A stretch of DNA of 64,000 bases from Chionoecetes opilio (lineage: Eukaryota > Arthropoda > Malacostraca > Decapoda > Majidae): positions 37,501 through 101,500 of the forward strand of contig JACEEZ010010078.1 in NCBI GenBank assembly GCA_016584305.1, given 5' to 3'. The notes below the pieces were generated by a model, which did no database searches, was not told the DNA's origin, and saw only the letters and a list, made by a program, of their open reading frames with translations. The position numbers and the translations under genes were made by a program. Each line of letters begins with the position of its first letter. Position 1 is the stretch's first letter. Shown one piece after another: positions 35,030 to 46,300 of this stretch.

Positions 35030-35833
35030 TGTCAAACCTCGATATAACGGACTAAATGGGGGGAGGAGTGGTCCGTTAAAGCAGATTGTCCGTTATAGCG
35101 AGGGTATTTTCCCAAGGGGGGGAAAATATATGGAAAAAACGGAATAATTGTGAAATAAATGAGAAATAATCACAAACACAACCAGACTGGTAGCTATGTT
35201 GGGAGGTAAACAGTGACTGGCACTACATGCTGAATTTGGTCCGCTCCTACACATGAAATAAATGAGAAATAATCACAAACACAACCAGACCGTGTAGCTA
35301 GTCAAGCTCAAGCTCTAGTGAAAGGTAAACAAATTACTACGAGCCAGATTCAGCCGTGGCTTCCAAAGGTATTGCTTATTATCATGACTAATGCTCATTA
35401 TTATATATATTATATGGTTGTGAAGTGCAGTTCTATACACGTGTCACTATTTAGGTCAGTGTAGCACTGCGTGTCACCTTAGATAAGGGTGATTTAGGGT
35501 GTTGAGGTGACAGGGAGACGTAGCAGCGGCCACGCCATAACACTAATAGTCACTATTTTAAACAATACACACCTTCTACCACTAAATCACTAGCAACACA
35601 GGTTCCTTCCTTATAATATTTTATCTTAATATGTGGTCAATCAAACTACTTAAAACACAAGCATTCCAAATTAAATGAGAAAATAATACTATTATGTTGA
35701 GTTGACAATTCAAGCGGCGATAAGCGGTCTAATATGAAGAAGAAAAAAAAGAAGAAAAAAAATTGTAACGCAAATGGAGTCCGTTACATCCGAAGTCCGT
35801 TACATCAAGGTCCGTTATATCGAGGTTTGACTG
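35030..35833. mobile_element. MITE family M1, copy b
   Basis: CTGTCAAACCTCGATATAAC (the A of the usual CAG is changed) and the inverse ending at 35833, TA outside. It abuts the right end of M14. It is 800 bp, a deletion relative to copy a (35298 joins CTAGTCAAGC directly to the first third). Confidence 0.88.
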
Positions 35834-35929
35834 TACTTGCGATAAAATTTGTTTGATAAGTACTGAGGTTACATCATATAAAAGGCTGAATTGAATAGCT
35901 ACCTAAGTTAACCTCCTATAAAATTTGTC

Positions 35930-36002
35930 TTGGAAGACGCATGAGTGTTTTTCAGGGTATTTTTTAAGGAAAAAGTGCGTCTTATAAGCCATAAAATACG
36001 GT
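35930..36002. repeat. AAAATACGGTA MITE end
   Basis: GCGTCTTATAAGCCATAAAA then TACGGTA: the terminus shared with 9040-9067, 50065-50090 and (inverted) 25093. Confidence 0.5.
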
Positions 36003-36095
36003 AAATAAAAAAATAAGAAAGTCATACAGGCAGCCTCATATGGCCCAGTAGGGCTGTTGCTGTCTGTTCTTCCTTTGTATATTCCTTTGTATCCT

Positions 36096-36446
36096 CATTT
36101 CCCAACTACCAACACCCACCCCATTCTCCACCACCAACACCCATCCCCTTCCCCCACCACCAACACCCATCCTCTTCCCCCACCACCAACACCTATCCTC
36201 GTTTCCCCACTACCAACACCCAACCCCTTCCCCACTACCAACACCCAACCCCTTCCCCACCACCAACACCCATCCCCTTCCCCCACCACCAACACCCATC
36301 CTCTTCCCCCACCACCAACACCCATCCCCTTCCCCACTACCAACACCCAACCCCTTCCCCACCACCAACACCCATTCCCTTCCCCACCACCAACACCTAT
36401 CCATTCTCCCACCACCAACATCCATCCCCGTTCCCACCATCAACAC
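36096..36446. repeat. CACCACCAACACCCATCCCC minisatellite, left block
   Basis: About 15 units of 21-24 bp (ACCACCAACACCCATCCCCT). It continues at 37442 after a transposon insertion. Open frames through it are low-complexity artefacts. Confidence 0.92.
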
Positions 36447-37441
36447 TAGGGTGTCCAAGAAGAGGGGGTAAAATTTCAAAGTGCACTGGTCCTTTCTCCA
36501 CACCGCTGCTTTTTTTTGTGTTGCATTCCTCTCCTTGTGTGCAAAATGTCATCGCGATACAATGATATTTAGAGGTCGTCCCATCATCTCGCTTTCTATC
36601 ATAGGATTTAACCCGGAAAATATCACATACCCGAATTGGAGCACTTCCCGACATCACAGACCCAAATGGTGTTGATTTCTGAATTCTCCGGGGTTGATAA
36701 CCCCATAGACCACATTTTATCAACTAAAAACTGATATACAGCTGTCTGAATGCTGAATTTCATTATTTGGTTTTCACAGTAAATTTTAGGGGTAGGCCAT
36801 ACCCTGGTTAGGGTACTTCTAGTAGAGATAAAGCAAATGGTTCGCATTTTGAACTCAGAAGGGTCGATTTACACATAGAAGTGGTTTCATTGACACTGAT
36901 TTATTGACAAATCACAAAATATTGCCAAAAAAATCGTTTTTCTATAGGAAAATAGAGAAATTGAAATTTTCTGTCATATTTTGCAGGTTTTAGAAAATAA
37001 ATGAAATATGAAAGCATTTCTATGTGAAAATCGACCCTTCTGAGTTCAAAAATGGAAACCATTTTGTTCTATCTCTATTAGAAGTACCCTAACCAGGGTA
37101 TGGCCTACCCCTAATTTACGGTATGAAAACCAAATAATGAAAATCAGCATTCAGACAGCTGTATATCAGTTTTTAGTTGATAAAATGTGTCTATGGGGCT
37201 ACCAACCCCGGAGAATTCATAAATCAACACCATTTGGGTCTGTGATGTCGGGAAGTGCTCCAATTCGGGTATGTGATATTTTCCGGGTTAAATCCTATGA
37301 TAGAAAGCGAGATGATGGGTCGACCTCTAAATTAAGTTTTATCACCATGAAATTTCATAGGCTTGTAACCTATGGGTAATGGACAAAAAATAACCTTGTG
37401 GAGGAATAAAAGTAGAAAAATATTTTTGGTGGACCACCCTA
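36447..37441. mobile_element. palindromic non-autonomous hAT with TAGGGTG ends and exact 8-bp TSD
   Basis: The ends are TAGGGTGTCC (36447) and TAGGGTGGTCCACC (reverse complement, from 37441). ATCAACAC flanks it on both sides (36439-36446 and 37442-37449). Arms 36571-36890 and 37010-37328 are inverted copies with few differences around a loop of about 120 bp; the outer 120 bp are diverged. Frames in the two arms read the same peptide (GSAPIRVCDIFRVKSYDRKR) only because of the inverted duplication. The ends equal those of the hAT-like element at 528-2599. Confidence 0.9.
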
Positions 37442-38320
37442 ATCAACACCCATCCCCGTTTCCCCACCACCAAACCCACATTCCCATCACTAACACCCAC
37501 CCTTCTCCATCACCAACACCATCCCCGTTTCCCCACCACCAACACCCATCCCCGTTTCCCACCACCAACACCCATCCCCGTTTCCCCACCACCAACACCC
37601 ATCCCCGTTTCCCCCCCACCAACACCCATTCCCTTCCCCACCACCAACACCCATCCCTGTTTCCCCACCCCCAAACACCCATTCCTTCCCACCACCAACA
37701 CCCATCCCCTTCCCCCACCACCAACACCCTTCCCGTCTACCACCACCAACACCCATCCCCGTTTCCCCACCACCAAACACCTATCCTCGTTTCCCCAATA
37801 ACAACACCCACCCCTTTCCCCACCCCCTTCCCCCCCCCATCACCACCCCCTTCCTCACCACCAACACCGTCCCTTTCCCCAACACCAACACCATCCCCGT
37901 TTCCCCACCCCCAAACATCCATCCCTGTTCCCACCATCAACACCTCGTTTTACAACTCCCAAACACTTTCCATCCGTACCATTTTTCCAACTACTAACAC
38001 TCTTCCCCTTCCCCCGCCACCAACACCATCCCTTTTCCCACAACCAACACCAATCTCCATTTCCCCACCACCAACACACATCCTGTTTCCCACAACCAAC
38101 ACCCATCCCCTTCCCCACCACCAATCTCCTTTTCCCCACCACCAACACCATCCCCATTTCCCCACCACCAACACCCATCCCCATTTCCCACCACCAACAC
38201 CCTCCCATTTTCCACCAGCAACACCCATCACCGTTCCCCCACCCCATTCCATCACTAACACCCACCCTTCTCCATCACCAAAAACCCACCCTCGTTTCTC
38301 CACCTTCATCCCATTGCGAT
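37442..38320. repeat. CACCACCAACACCCATCCCC minisatellite, right block
   Basis: Roughly 40 variable units (ACCACCAACACCCATCCCCG and TTTCCCC variants). The pyrimidine-rich strand is G-poor; the other strand is rich in GGGG runs. Confidence 0.92.
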
Positions 38321-38511
38321 GATCCCCATTCCAATATGCCCTGGGTCCGACGCACCAACTTTTCTACACCCTTTTTTGTGGCCCTTTACGGGTCTGATAC
38401 GTGTGCAAACTTCTCTGGAAAGTCACCCTTTCTTGCTGAAACCATAAAGGATGCTTGTGTATACCATATCGAAAAAAAAAATCTATCAAAAACACCAAAA
38501 TTCTTCAAGTA
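38321..38511. other. no gene recognised
   Basis: Unique-looking DNA between the minisatellite and M11. Confidence 0.4.
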
Positions 38512-38903
38512 CAGGTACCTCTCTTTTTACGGGGAGTTTGAATTCCCAAGCTTTGAATTAACGTGATGTGAAAAATGGAGCATTTTTTTCAAATTACGTT
38601 TTATAAATTTGAATAACGCGATATTTCCAAGTCAAAGAATGCGTAGCTGGTGCAGTTTAAAAGAGTGGCCATCAGATGCCCCTTGCTTTTCCCCCGCATC
38701 TGCTATCCCACAGCGTCACCCAGTTTTAAAAACTTATGCAAAGTCTCACTCACCAAATCTTACCATATTCCAGGAATTAATAATTTAGATTTTACAGGTC
38801 TGTGTACGTACATTGTTATGGGAAAGTATGTTCACATTACGCGAAATTTACATTACGCGAGGTCTCCAGGGACACAACCGTCACATAAATCGAGCGGTAC
38901 CTG
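38512..38903. mobile_element. 392-bp Tigger-type MITE M11
   Basis: CAGGTACCTCTCTTTTTACG at the left and CAGGTACCGCTCGATTTATG (reverse complement) at the right, TA outside. ATTACGCGA is repeated twice near 38835-38860, and ATTAACG/TAACGCG lie near the left end. Confidence 0.75.
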
Positions 38904-39309
38904 TACTATGTTTATTGCCTGTGTTTACGTGCTTTTGGCTTGCCGCGGGAGAGAGGAGTTGCCTTCGGTGACGTCATCGAGTCATGGCGCGTCGTCTGCT
39001 AGTTGTCAGGAGCGTTTTGGAAGCTCGGGGAATTTACAGATTTTTATTACGGATTATTTAAAAACGGCTGACTGGATGCAAAAAGTAACAACATATTGTT
39101 GATATACTCGATAATGGCTATATTTTAACTACTTAAAATCAGGAATGATGAAATGGTCTGGACGATTACTTTAAAAATCTTGGTTCAATTATGTGTAAGC
39201 ATGGAAGGCGATATTACAGAAAGGGTGCTGCAAAGGAGGAAAATGATTGGATCTTTAGGACGTATGATGCAAGGAACTACTGAGCATGAACGTAAAAAAG
39301 GCACTGAGA

Positions 39310-40720
39310 TTTATATTTATTATTTTACATCACAAAGAACTGGCTGCAGGCAAAAAAAAGTAACAAAAGGCCGCTTAGTTGCCAGTCCCTATATAAAAGA
39401 CAGTAAGAGAATAAAGAAAGGGGTGAAGGCCAATTTAGTTCAGGAGCTGTCTTGTCACTCCTCTCTTGAAGGAATTTAAGTCGTAGGAAGGTGGAAAAAT
39501 TGAAACAGGATGAGTGTTCCAGATTTTACCAGTGAAAGGGATGAAAGAGTGAAGATACTGATTGACTCCTGCATTAGGAAGATGGACATAATAGGGGTGA
39601 GAATGAGTAGAAAGTCTTGTGCAGTAAGGCCGCGGGAGGGGGGGACGCTTGCAGTTAGCAAGTACAGAAGAGGAGTGAGCATGAAAATAACGGTAGGAGA
39701 GAGCAAGAGAAGCAACACTGCAGCGGTGATATATAGATTGCAGACAGTCAGTCACAGAAGGGGAATTGATGAGACGAAAAGCTTTTGACTCAACCCTGTT
39801 TAGGAGAGATGTATAAATGGATCAAACATGATAAGCATACGCCATACATGGGCGGATAAGGCCCATGTACAGAGCAAGCAACTGAAAGGGAGAAAAAAAG
39901 GGACGCAGATGCCACAGGCCACCTAACTTCTTAGAGGCTGTTTTAGCAAGAGATGAGATGTGAGATTTCCGGTTCAGATTTTTAGTAGAGGAGAGTCAAA
40001 GAATGTTCATTGCAGAAGGAGTGTCGAGTGTTGAGTGTCATTGAAGAAGAGGGGATAGTTGTCTGGAAGGTTTTGTCGAGTAGATAGGTGAAGAAATTGG
40101 GATTTTGAAGCATTGAACCAAAACAAGGTTTGCTTTGCCCCAATCAGAAATTATAGATAGATCAGAGTTTAGGTGCTTTGTGGCATCTCTCCGTGAATCA
40201 CTTCGTTCCTGTTGAGTTGGACATCTAATGAACGACGTAGGAAATGCAGGGTAGAATCATCGAATCATCGGTAGAATCATCGAATAGAAGAGTGGATAAG
40301 ACATTGAGATAGACTTAGATCATTAATGAATAATAGAAAGAGAGTGGGTGATAGGACAGAACCCTGAGGAACACCACTATTGATAGACTTTGGATAAGAA
40401 CAATGACAGTCTACAGTAGCTGCAATAAAACGGTTTGAAAGGAAAATTAAAATTAAGGTGCAGAGAGGATAGAAACCGAATGAAGGTAGTTTGGAAATTA
40501 AAGATTTGTGCCGGACTCTAAAGCTTTTGATATGTCAAGGGCAACAGCAAAAATTTCACCAAAACCTTTAAAGGAGGATGACCAAGATTCAGTAAAGCTA
40601 GAAGATCGCTAGTAGATCTTCCTTTACGGAAACCGTACTGACGATCAGGTAGATGCTTAAGAATTGTGGAAATTATCCACCAACCACCCTCTCAATTAGT
40701 AGTGGTAGTTTTGTCCCCCC
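39310..40720 (-). mobile_element. LINE-A copy in reverse orientation
   Basis: From the 3' end (39310-39480, with GGGACTGGCAACTAAGCGG reversed) through FTGKIWNTHPVSIFPPSYDL and DCLQSIYHRCSVASLALSYR, to the PQGS region (about 40360) and DRQYGFRKGRSTSDLLALL (about 40620). The 5' end stops near 40720 at a C run. Many frame lesions. Positions 38904-39309 hold no recognised gene. Confidence 0.84.
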
Positions 40721-40793
40721 CCCCCCTTGGTAATGAGGGAGGTGTTGTTCTCTCACCATAGGGGGATAATAGGAATGTGTGTATATATATATA

Positions 40794-41130
40794 CAGTACC
40801 CTCCCGAGTTTGGCGCTTGGTTTCTTCACAAGGCATAGCGCTAAACTCGAGGATCGCGAAACTCGGGTATTGAAAACACTGTACAAATGCTTATTTAGTC
40901 ACTTTCTCCACCCGAAAATACCCTGAAAATGCCCCGAGCCCCTGTCCACCCAGCAGTGAATGGGTACCGGGTGTTAGCCCGGGTTATGACCCGCCTCCCG
41001 GAGTGGTCGGCCAAAACTAGAGGACAGGAGAGGAGGAAGAGGAGGAGAGGAGAGGGCCTACGAGCTTGAGCTTGAGTTGGGAGTCACCCAACTGATGCTG
41101 TCGGTGAAGCCTTTGGTCCGGCGTTCTATA
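40794..41130. mobile_element. MITE family M6, copy b, left half
   Basis: CAGTACCCTCCCGAGTTTGG with GAAACTCGGGTATTG. It continues through CACCCGAAAATACCCTGAAA and the CAAGCTC-rich segment shared with 8870-9060 and 49870-50060. No right end. Confidence 0.72.
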
Positions 41131-41149
41131 GGCATAGATGTATAAATAA

Positions 41150-41880
41150 ATAAAAAAATTAAAAACACCTGTATTTATGTTTAGCTGTGTATGCCACTTC
41201 GCTTCTCAAAACTTTTCAAACCAGGCTCGACTAGCCTTCAACACATCAGTCTCAGAACTTGAACCTGGGATTTTCTTGAGCAAATCCTGGTGCAAAAGCC
41301 TTGCTTTCTCACAAATGATAGCCTCCGAAATACCGTCGCCGGCCAACTGCTTTTCGTTGATCCAAATCAATAGCAACTTTTCTACTTCTTCTAAGGGCTG
41401 CGATCTTTGCTTGGTGATCACAGTCACTCCTTTGGCAACATTAGCATCCTTTATTGCTTCCTTGTTCTTGAGAATGGTACAGATCGATGACTTTGCTAAG
41501 CTGAACTGCAAAGCCAGATCCGAGACGCGAACACCATTTTCATGCTTCCGTATGATCTTTTTCTTCACCTTTATTGTTGTTTTCATTATTTTCCTTTTCA
41601 CCTATACGCTTTCACTAGCTTTCTAAGGACCCATGGTGGCTTATGGAATGAAAAAAATAGAAGAAATAATGCACAACACAAGAAAAATTGTCAAAATCAA
41701 AGGACAGTTCGGAGCGGATGTTCTCCGAGTGAGGGTCGCGGCATGACTAACGACGTGCAACAACAAGCTTGTTTGGCAACCGAGTTATCGTACGGCAACC
41801 AGTGCAATTATGAGTTTGAAATTATGTTCATGAACCGATTTGTTCAAAAAGTGAGACGTTAGAAACCCGAGGTTTGACTG
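41150..41880 (-). mobile_element. Tigger-type relic M15 with transposase N-terminus
   Basis: The right terminus GAAACCCGAGGTTTGACTG is followed by TA (41881-41882). The left end is not defined. A minus-strand ORF carries a Tigger DNA-binding region. Confidence 0.65.
41206..41601 (-). pseudogene. Tigger-type transposase, N-terminal DNA-binding half
   Basis: Residues 5-50 (IMKTTIKVKKKIIRKHENGV, then RVSDLALQFSLAKSSICTIL) form the first CENP-B-type HTH. Residues 65-131 (QPLEEVEKLLLIWINEKQLA, SEAIICEKARLLHQDLLKK, ASRAWFEKF) form the second, CENPB/Tc5-type HTH ending in the signature W-F-x-K-F. The catalytic DDE domain is missing. Complementary to the M5 ORF, which keeps only the first HTH and the tail. 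Confidence 0.8.
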
Positions 41881-41900
41881 TATATCGAATATATATAATA

Positions 41901-42635
41901 CAATAAACCCTTCATGCTCGCGGGGGTTAGGGAACAGAGACACCCGCGAGTATCGTAAATCCGCGAGCATGACATTAGTCATTCATTTACCCATAGGTTT
42001 TTATTTATTTTTATTTTTTTTTTTTTTTTTTTTTTCCATTTTTTTTTTTCATCACAAGAAACTGGCCAAGGGCACAACAAAAATGGGTAACACAAAGCCC
42101 GCTTAGTCGCCAGTCCCTATAAAGAAGACAGTAAGAGAATAAAATAAAAACAGAGGGGTGAGCCAATTTAGTTCGGGAGGTGTCTTTTTACTCTTCTTTG
42201 AAAAAGATTTAAGTCATAGGAAAGTGGAAAAAATAGAAACAGGAAGAGAGTCCAGAGTTTACCAGTGAAAGGGTTTGAAAGAGTAAAGATATGATTAACT
42301 CTTGCTTTGGGAAGAGGACAGAAGAGGGATGAGAATGAATAGAAAGTCTTGTGCAGCGAGGCCGCGGGAGGGGGGGGGGCATGCAGTTAGCAAGTTCAGA
42401 AGAGCAGGAGCATGAAAATAACGGTAGAAGAGGCAAGAGAAGCAACATTGCAGCGGTGATTTAAAGATTGAAGACAGTCAGTCAGAGGAGAGGAGTGATG
42501 AGATGAAAAGTTTTTGACTCAACCCTGTTTTGGAGAGCTGTATGAGTGGATCCTCCCCAAACATGTAGACATACTCCATACATGGGGGGATAAAACCCCT
42601 GTAGAGAGCAAGCAATTGGGAGGAGTAAGAAGAAG

Positions 42636-42668
<33 letters not shown>

Positions 42669-42730
42669 GGTTGAAAAACCGTGAGTAATCAAAACCCCGA
42701 GCCTTAAACCCGGAACATGAAGGGTTAGTG
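41901..42730. mobile_element. composite Tigger-type MITE M4, copy b, carrying a LINE-A tail
   Basis: CAATAAACCCTTCATGCTCG at the left; an eroded inverse (CATGAAGGGTTAGTG) at the right, flanked by TA. Reverse orientation relative to M4a. Inside, T tracts (42017-42053), the LINE-A 3' end on the minus strand (42055-42630), and a 34-base A tract, in the same arrangement as M4a. Confidence 0.86.
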
Positions 42731-42741
42731 TATATATATAT

Positions 42742-42786
<45 letters not shown>

Positions 42787-42890
42787 TATATATATATAAA
42801 ATATACCGTATTTGCCGGCGCATAAGACGCCCCTCCGCATAAAATGCACCCGTATTTTTCATAAATATTTTTAGAGAAAAAAATTAGTGT
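42731..42890. repeat. TA microsatellite and M9-type MITE terminus
   Basis: (TA)n with AAAT breaks to about 42803, then ACCGTATTTGCCGGCGCATA and AAGACGC words. Confidence 0.75.
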
Positions 42891-43374
42891 TTTGCGGACA
42901 TATTTACTTTCTTAAATTTATTAAGTTATAAAAATAAAGGTTTTGTCAGGGAAATCAAATGATTTTAAGCATGTACCCAAATACAATATTCACAGTGCAG
43001 AGAATGTGAATGAAAAATTATACTAGTTAGAATGTAAATAATGTGTAGGGTAACCAAAATCGGTCATCATTATATGCAGGATGCACCACGAATTGATATT
43101 CTAATATTATCTACCTATGACATTTAGCTTAGATTTAATGTTGTAAGTATGCCTTTGTTGCTTTTCTGCTATGTGTTTAGACTTAGTGGAAAATTTGCAG
43201 TAAAGATAATGGTATTATTTCGGTAGTGGGCTTTCAAGTCTTAGGATTCTTACTTCCATTAACGTATATCTTTCTTCATTCTGTGTATTTTGAGCTCCAT
43301 TTCCCATGGTGCAACCGAATATTAATGGCATTACATGTGACATGTAATGTGACATGTGACATGTGACATGTGTA
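42891..43374. other. no gene; TGACATG short tandem
   Basis: ATGTGACATG units are repeated about five times at 43328-43372, directly before the GCDT-family relic. Nothing else is recognised. Confidence 0.5.
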
Positions 43375-46300
43375 CATACATTTGACATTCGATCAGGCTG
43401 TTTCATGTGGGAAATCACATAGCTGGAAGGAGAAACTGTCGAACGTCTCAACTGGGACGGGGTCCACCACACGGCAAAGAGTGCTTGATGCAGCCATTCA
43501 GAGAAACGACTATGAGATTCAAATGCGAATGCTGTCAAACACTGACTTGTTTGCAATGGATGCAAAATATCATCGTATCGCTCTTGCTATTCGCATTACA
43601 TCTCGCTTACCAATATTAAAGCTGCTAGTGCTAGGGCTAAGGTTGATAAATCTGACAATGCGTGTGCCTTCAAAAGTTTGTGTAAGGAGATTGAAGAGAC
43701 TGTCCTGTCCAAAACCATCTCTACCACAACCTTGTCTGTCCTGAATGAACGATTGGTCACTATATCAGCAGAGGTCAACTCTAAAACCAACGAGTCTTGT
43801 ACTACATGGAGATTGAAGGAGAAATTACAGAAGCATTTCGGAGACAGGATTTCATTCATCGTCCAGCCTGAGAAGTCTGATCTTGTATGCTCAGGGGATA
43901 TCACAGTTGCCGAGGCCTTGAAACACATTGTGAGGCTACAAGTGCATTTAAATGAGATTGGTGAATGTGAACTCGAATCCTCTGATGATATCAATTCAGA
44001 AGAGGACGCTGTTGTCTTGCATAAGGCAGCTGGTATCATCAGGAAATGTATCGGTGACATTACATTTCAATCTGATCGTTATGATTCTAGTGGGAATATG
44101 GAGACAAAAAAGTGCAAGGACTTTGTTCCAAATCCTTTGTATGATTTCGTTGCATGGTGTACTTCAAAATAAGACTTTGACAGCGCTACTAGCTATGAAT
44201 CTGAGACTCACATGGGAAACATTGAAATGAGAGTTCTTGCAATATGTCACAACATGATTTCTCTAGTTTGTAAAATCCATACTCCAATAACATTTAGTTT
44301 AGGTGTCAAGCTGCACCACGACCATTGTAGTCGAGAACTGATAGATGACCTGTCCTCTCTTGGACACAGCATACCTTATGATGAAGTGCGTAGATTCCTC
44401 ACTGCCATTGCTTTGGACCAGCTGTCAACCAAGTCTGACGTTCATATACCACGTGACATTTCTGTCTATGATCCTGAGAATGTTATTAAGACCACTGTTG
44501 ATGCCGCAATTGACAATTTCGATCAAAATGAACAGACAATAGACGGAAAGAACACTACACATTCAATGGCTGTGGTGTTGTATCAAAGGTCTCCTAGGCC
44601 AGAAGAAACACCTTGCATTCCAAGATCAAACCTAAAAACCCTAGATGCACAGAGCTGTGATGAGGAGGAAATCAAACGCTACAACAAACCCCATACAAAA
44701 ACCAAAAACCATGTGTGAAATGGGAAGTCAAAAAACTGGATAAGTCTGCTAGTGATGTGGTACTAAAAGATTTGTTTTGGGGAAATGGCCGGGGGCAAGT
44801 CCCCTGAAACTCACGTATTCCGGTTTGGGGGGTGGTTTCAATTCTCTAGTTAGCGAGAGAGAAATTTCCCAAATGACTCGAATATGGTATCTCCCTTCAT
44901 TATGCGCCACCCTTGATTTCCCTCTACGATCACACGACTTTGCTGAAATTGGTTAAAATTTGCAAATGCAGTGGGACAAGAACATGTTCTGGTCACTGCT
45001 GACCTGGCAATATATAGCAAGGCTGAACAGATTCTCTGGGACTGAGCCAGATCCCTTGGCTGGTCGAGTGATGATGAGGCTTGGTGGGATGCATCTCACT
45101 AGGGCCCTTTCATAGCCAGTATAGGGAAGCTGTTTAGTGATGGTGGTCTCCACAACATGCTGACAGTACCTGAAGTGTATGCTCATGCGTCTGTGAGTTT
45201 GATGTTGCAAGGGAAGCAGTATGCAGAGGTCAAAGAGGAATCAGACTGGTACACGAAGCACTGTTTAAACTTGTTTCTATCAGCTGCCGAAACCTTGCAA
45301 TAAAAAACAAGTTGCCCTGGTTGGAGGTGAGACCCCCCACTTAATTGCAGATCTAGAGAATACCTTCAAAATGCAATCCCCGGAAGCCTGCACGCTGTGT
45401 GTCAGGAGATTGAAATGCGCTTGTCTTTCCTCTCTTCTCAGTACAATGAAGAAGTTCAAAGACACAGGAAGAGAACAATCAGCAACTTTCCCATTACTGG
45501 ATTAGCTTTCTGGATGCTGGTGACACCCTCTTGAAGTTACTTGGGCAGACCGTGAGGTGATTTTGAAATGCACCTTACCGCCGTCCTTGAAGTCATACCG
45601 TATTTCTTCCTGGCAGGCCGCAGCAACTATGCATGATACACCCCAGTCTATTTTGCGGAAAATGCGTCACTTGTAGGTGTCGGCTCCCCGAAGTTTCAGC
45701 ACATGTCGGAAGGTGGTTTCATTGTGAAACGATCAGAAAGGACTTTCAACTGCATTCCTACGGATCAGGCTCTCGAACAGAGTATCAATCGCGAGGCTAA
45801 AAGTAAAGGTGGTGTCATCGGTTACCCCACTGAGGAAAGGACCCTTAGTTCGCTTGGCTGCTGACCCGCCACATAACCGGGGAATACGCAGAACGATTAA
45901 AAGAAATGGTACCCTACCAAATCCAGATACACATGAAGAACTTGGACATACTCGAGTGCCCAAGGACCAGAATGATGTTAAAGTCATCAAGGAATACATA
46001 AAGGGAAAACAATGCCAAGATCCATTTGACCTGGAAAGTGTGGCAACCTCCTAGTTAATATAACTAGTGGACAGGTGGCACAGATGAAGTCGAAGAGTCG
46101 TTTGAAGGGAGTGCCACAAAAGGGTCGGGAAATGTTCAATCAGTTCACGAGAAAGGCTTGGGGACGAAAAGAAGGGGAATTTTCGGGGACCCAATTCCCC
46201 AAGACAGTAGTCAAAACGTTTTCTGCAAATGAGGAAGTGTCTTTCCAGTGATAAGGAAGGGAAGATAATGATCGATATGGAGGTACTCTTCAGAAGACTG

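Noticed and set aside
36397..37379. Apparently conserved peptide encoded on both strands
   Set aside because: The two frames are inverted copies of one arm, so their similarity is not evidence of coding.
36096..38320. Regularly spaced repeats that might suggest a CRISPR array
   Set aside because: Units are contiguous, variable and G-poor with no unique spacers; the genome is eukaryotic. It is a minisatellite interrupted by one transposon.
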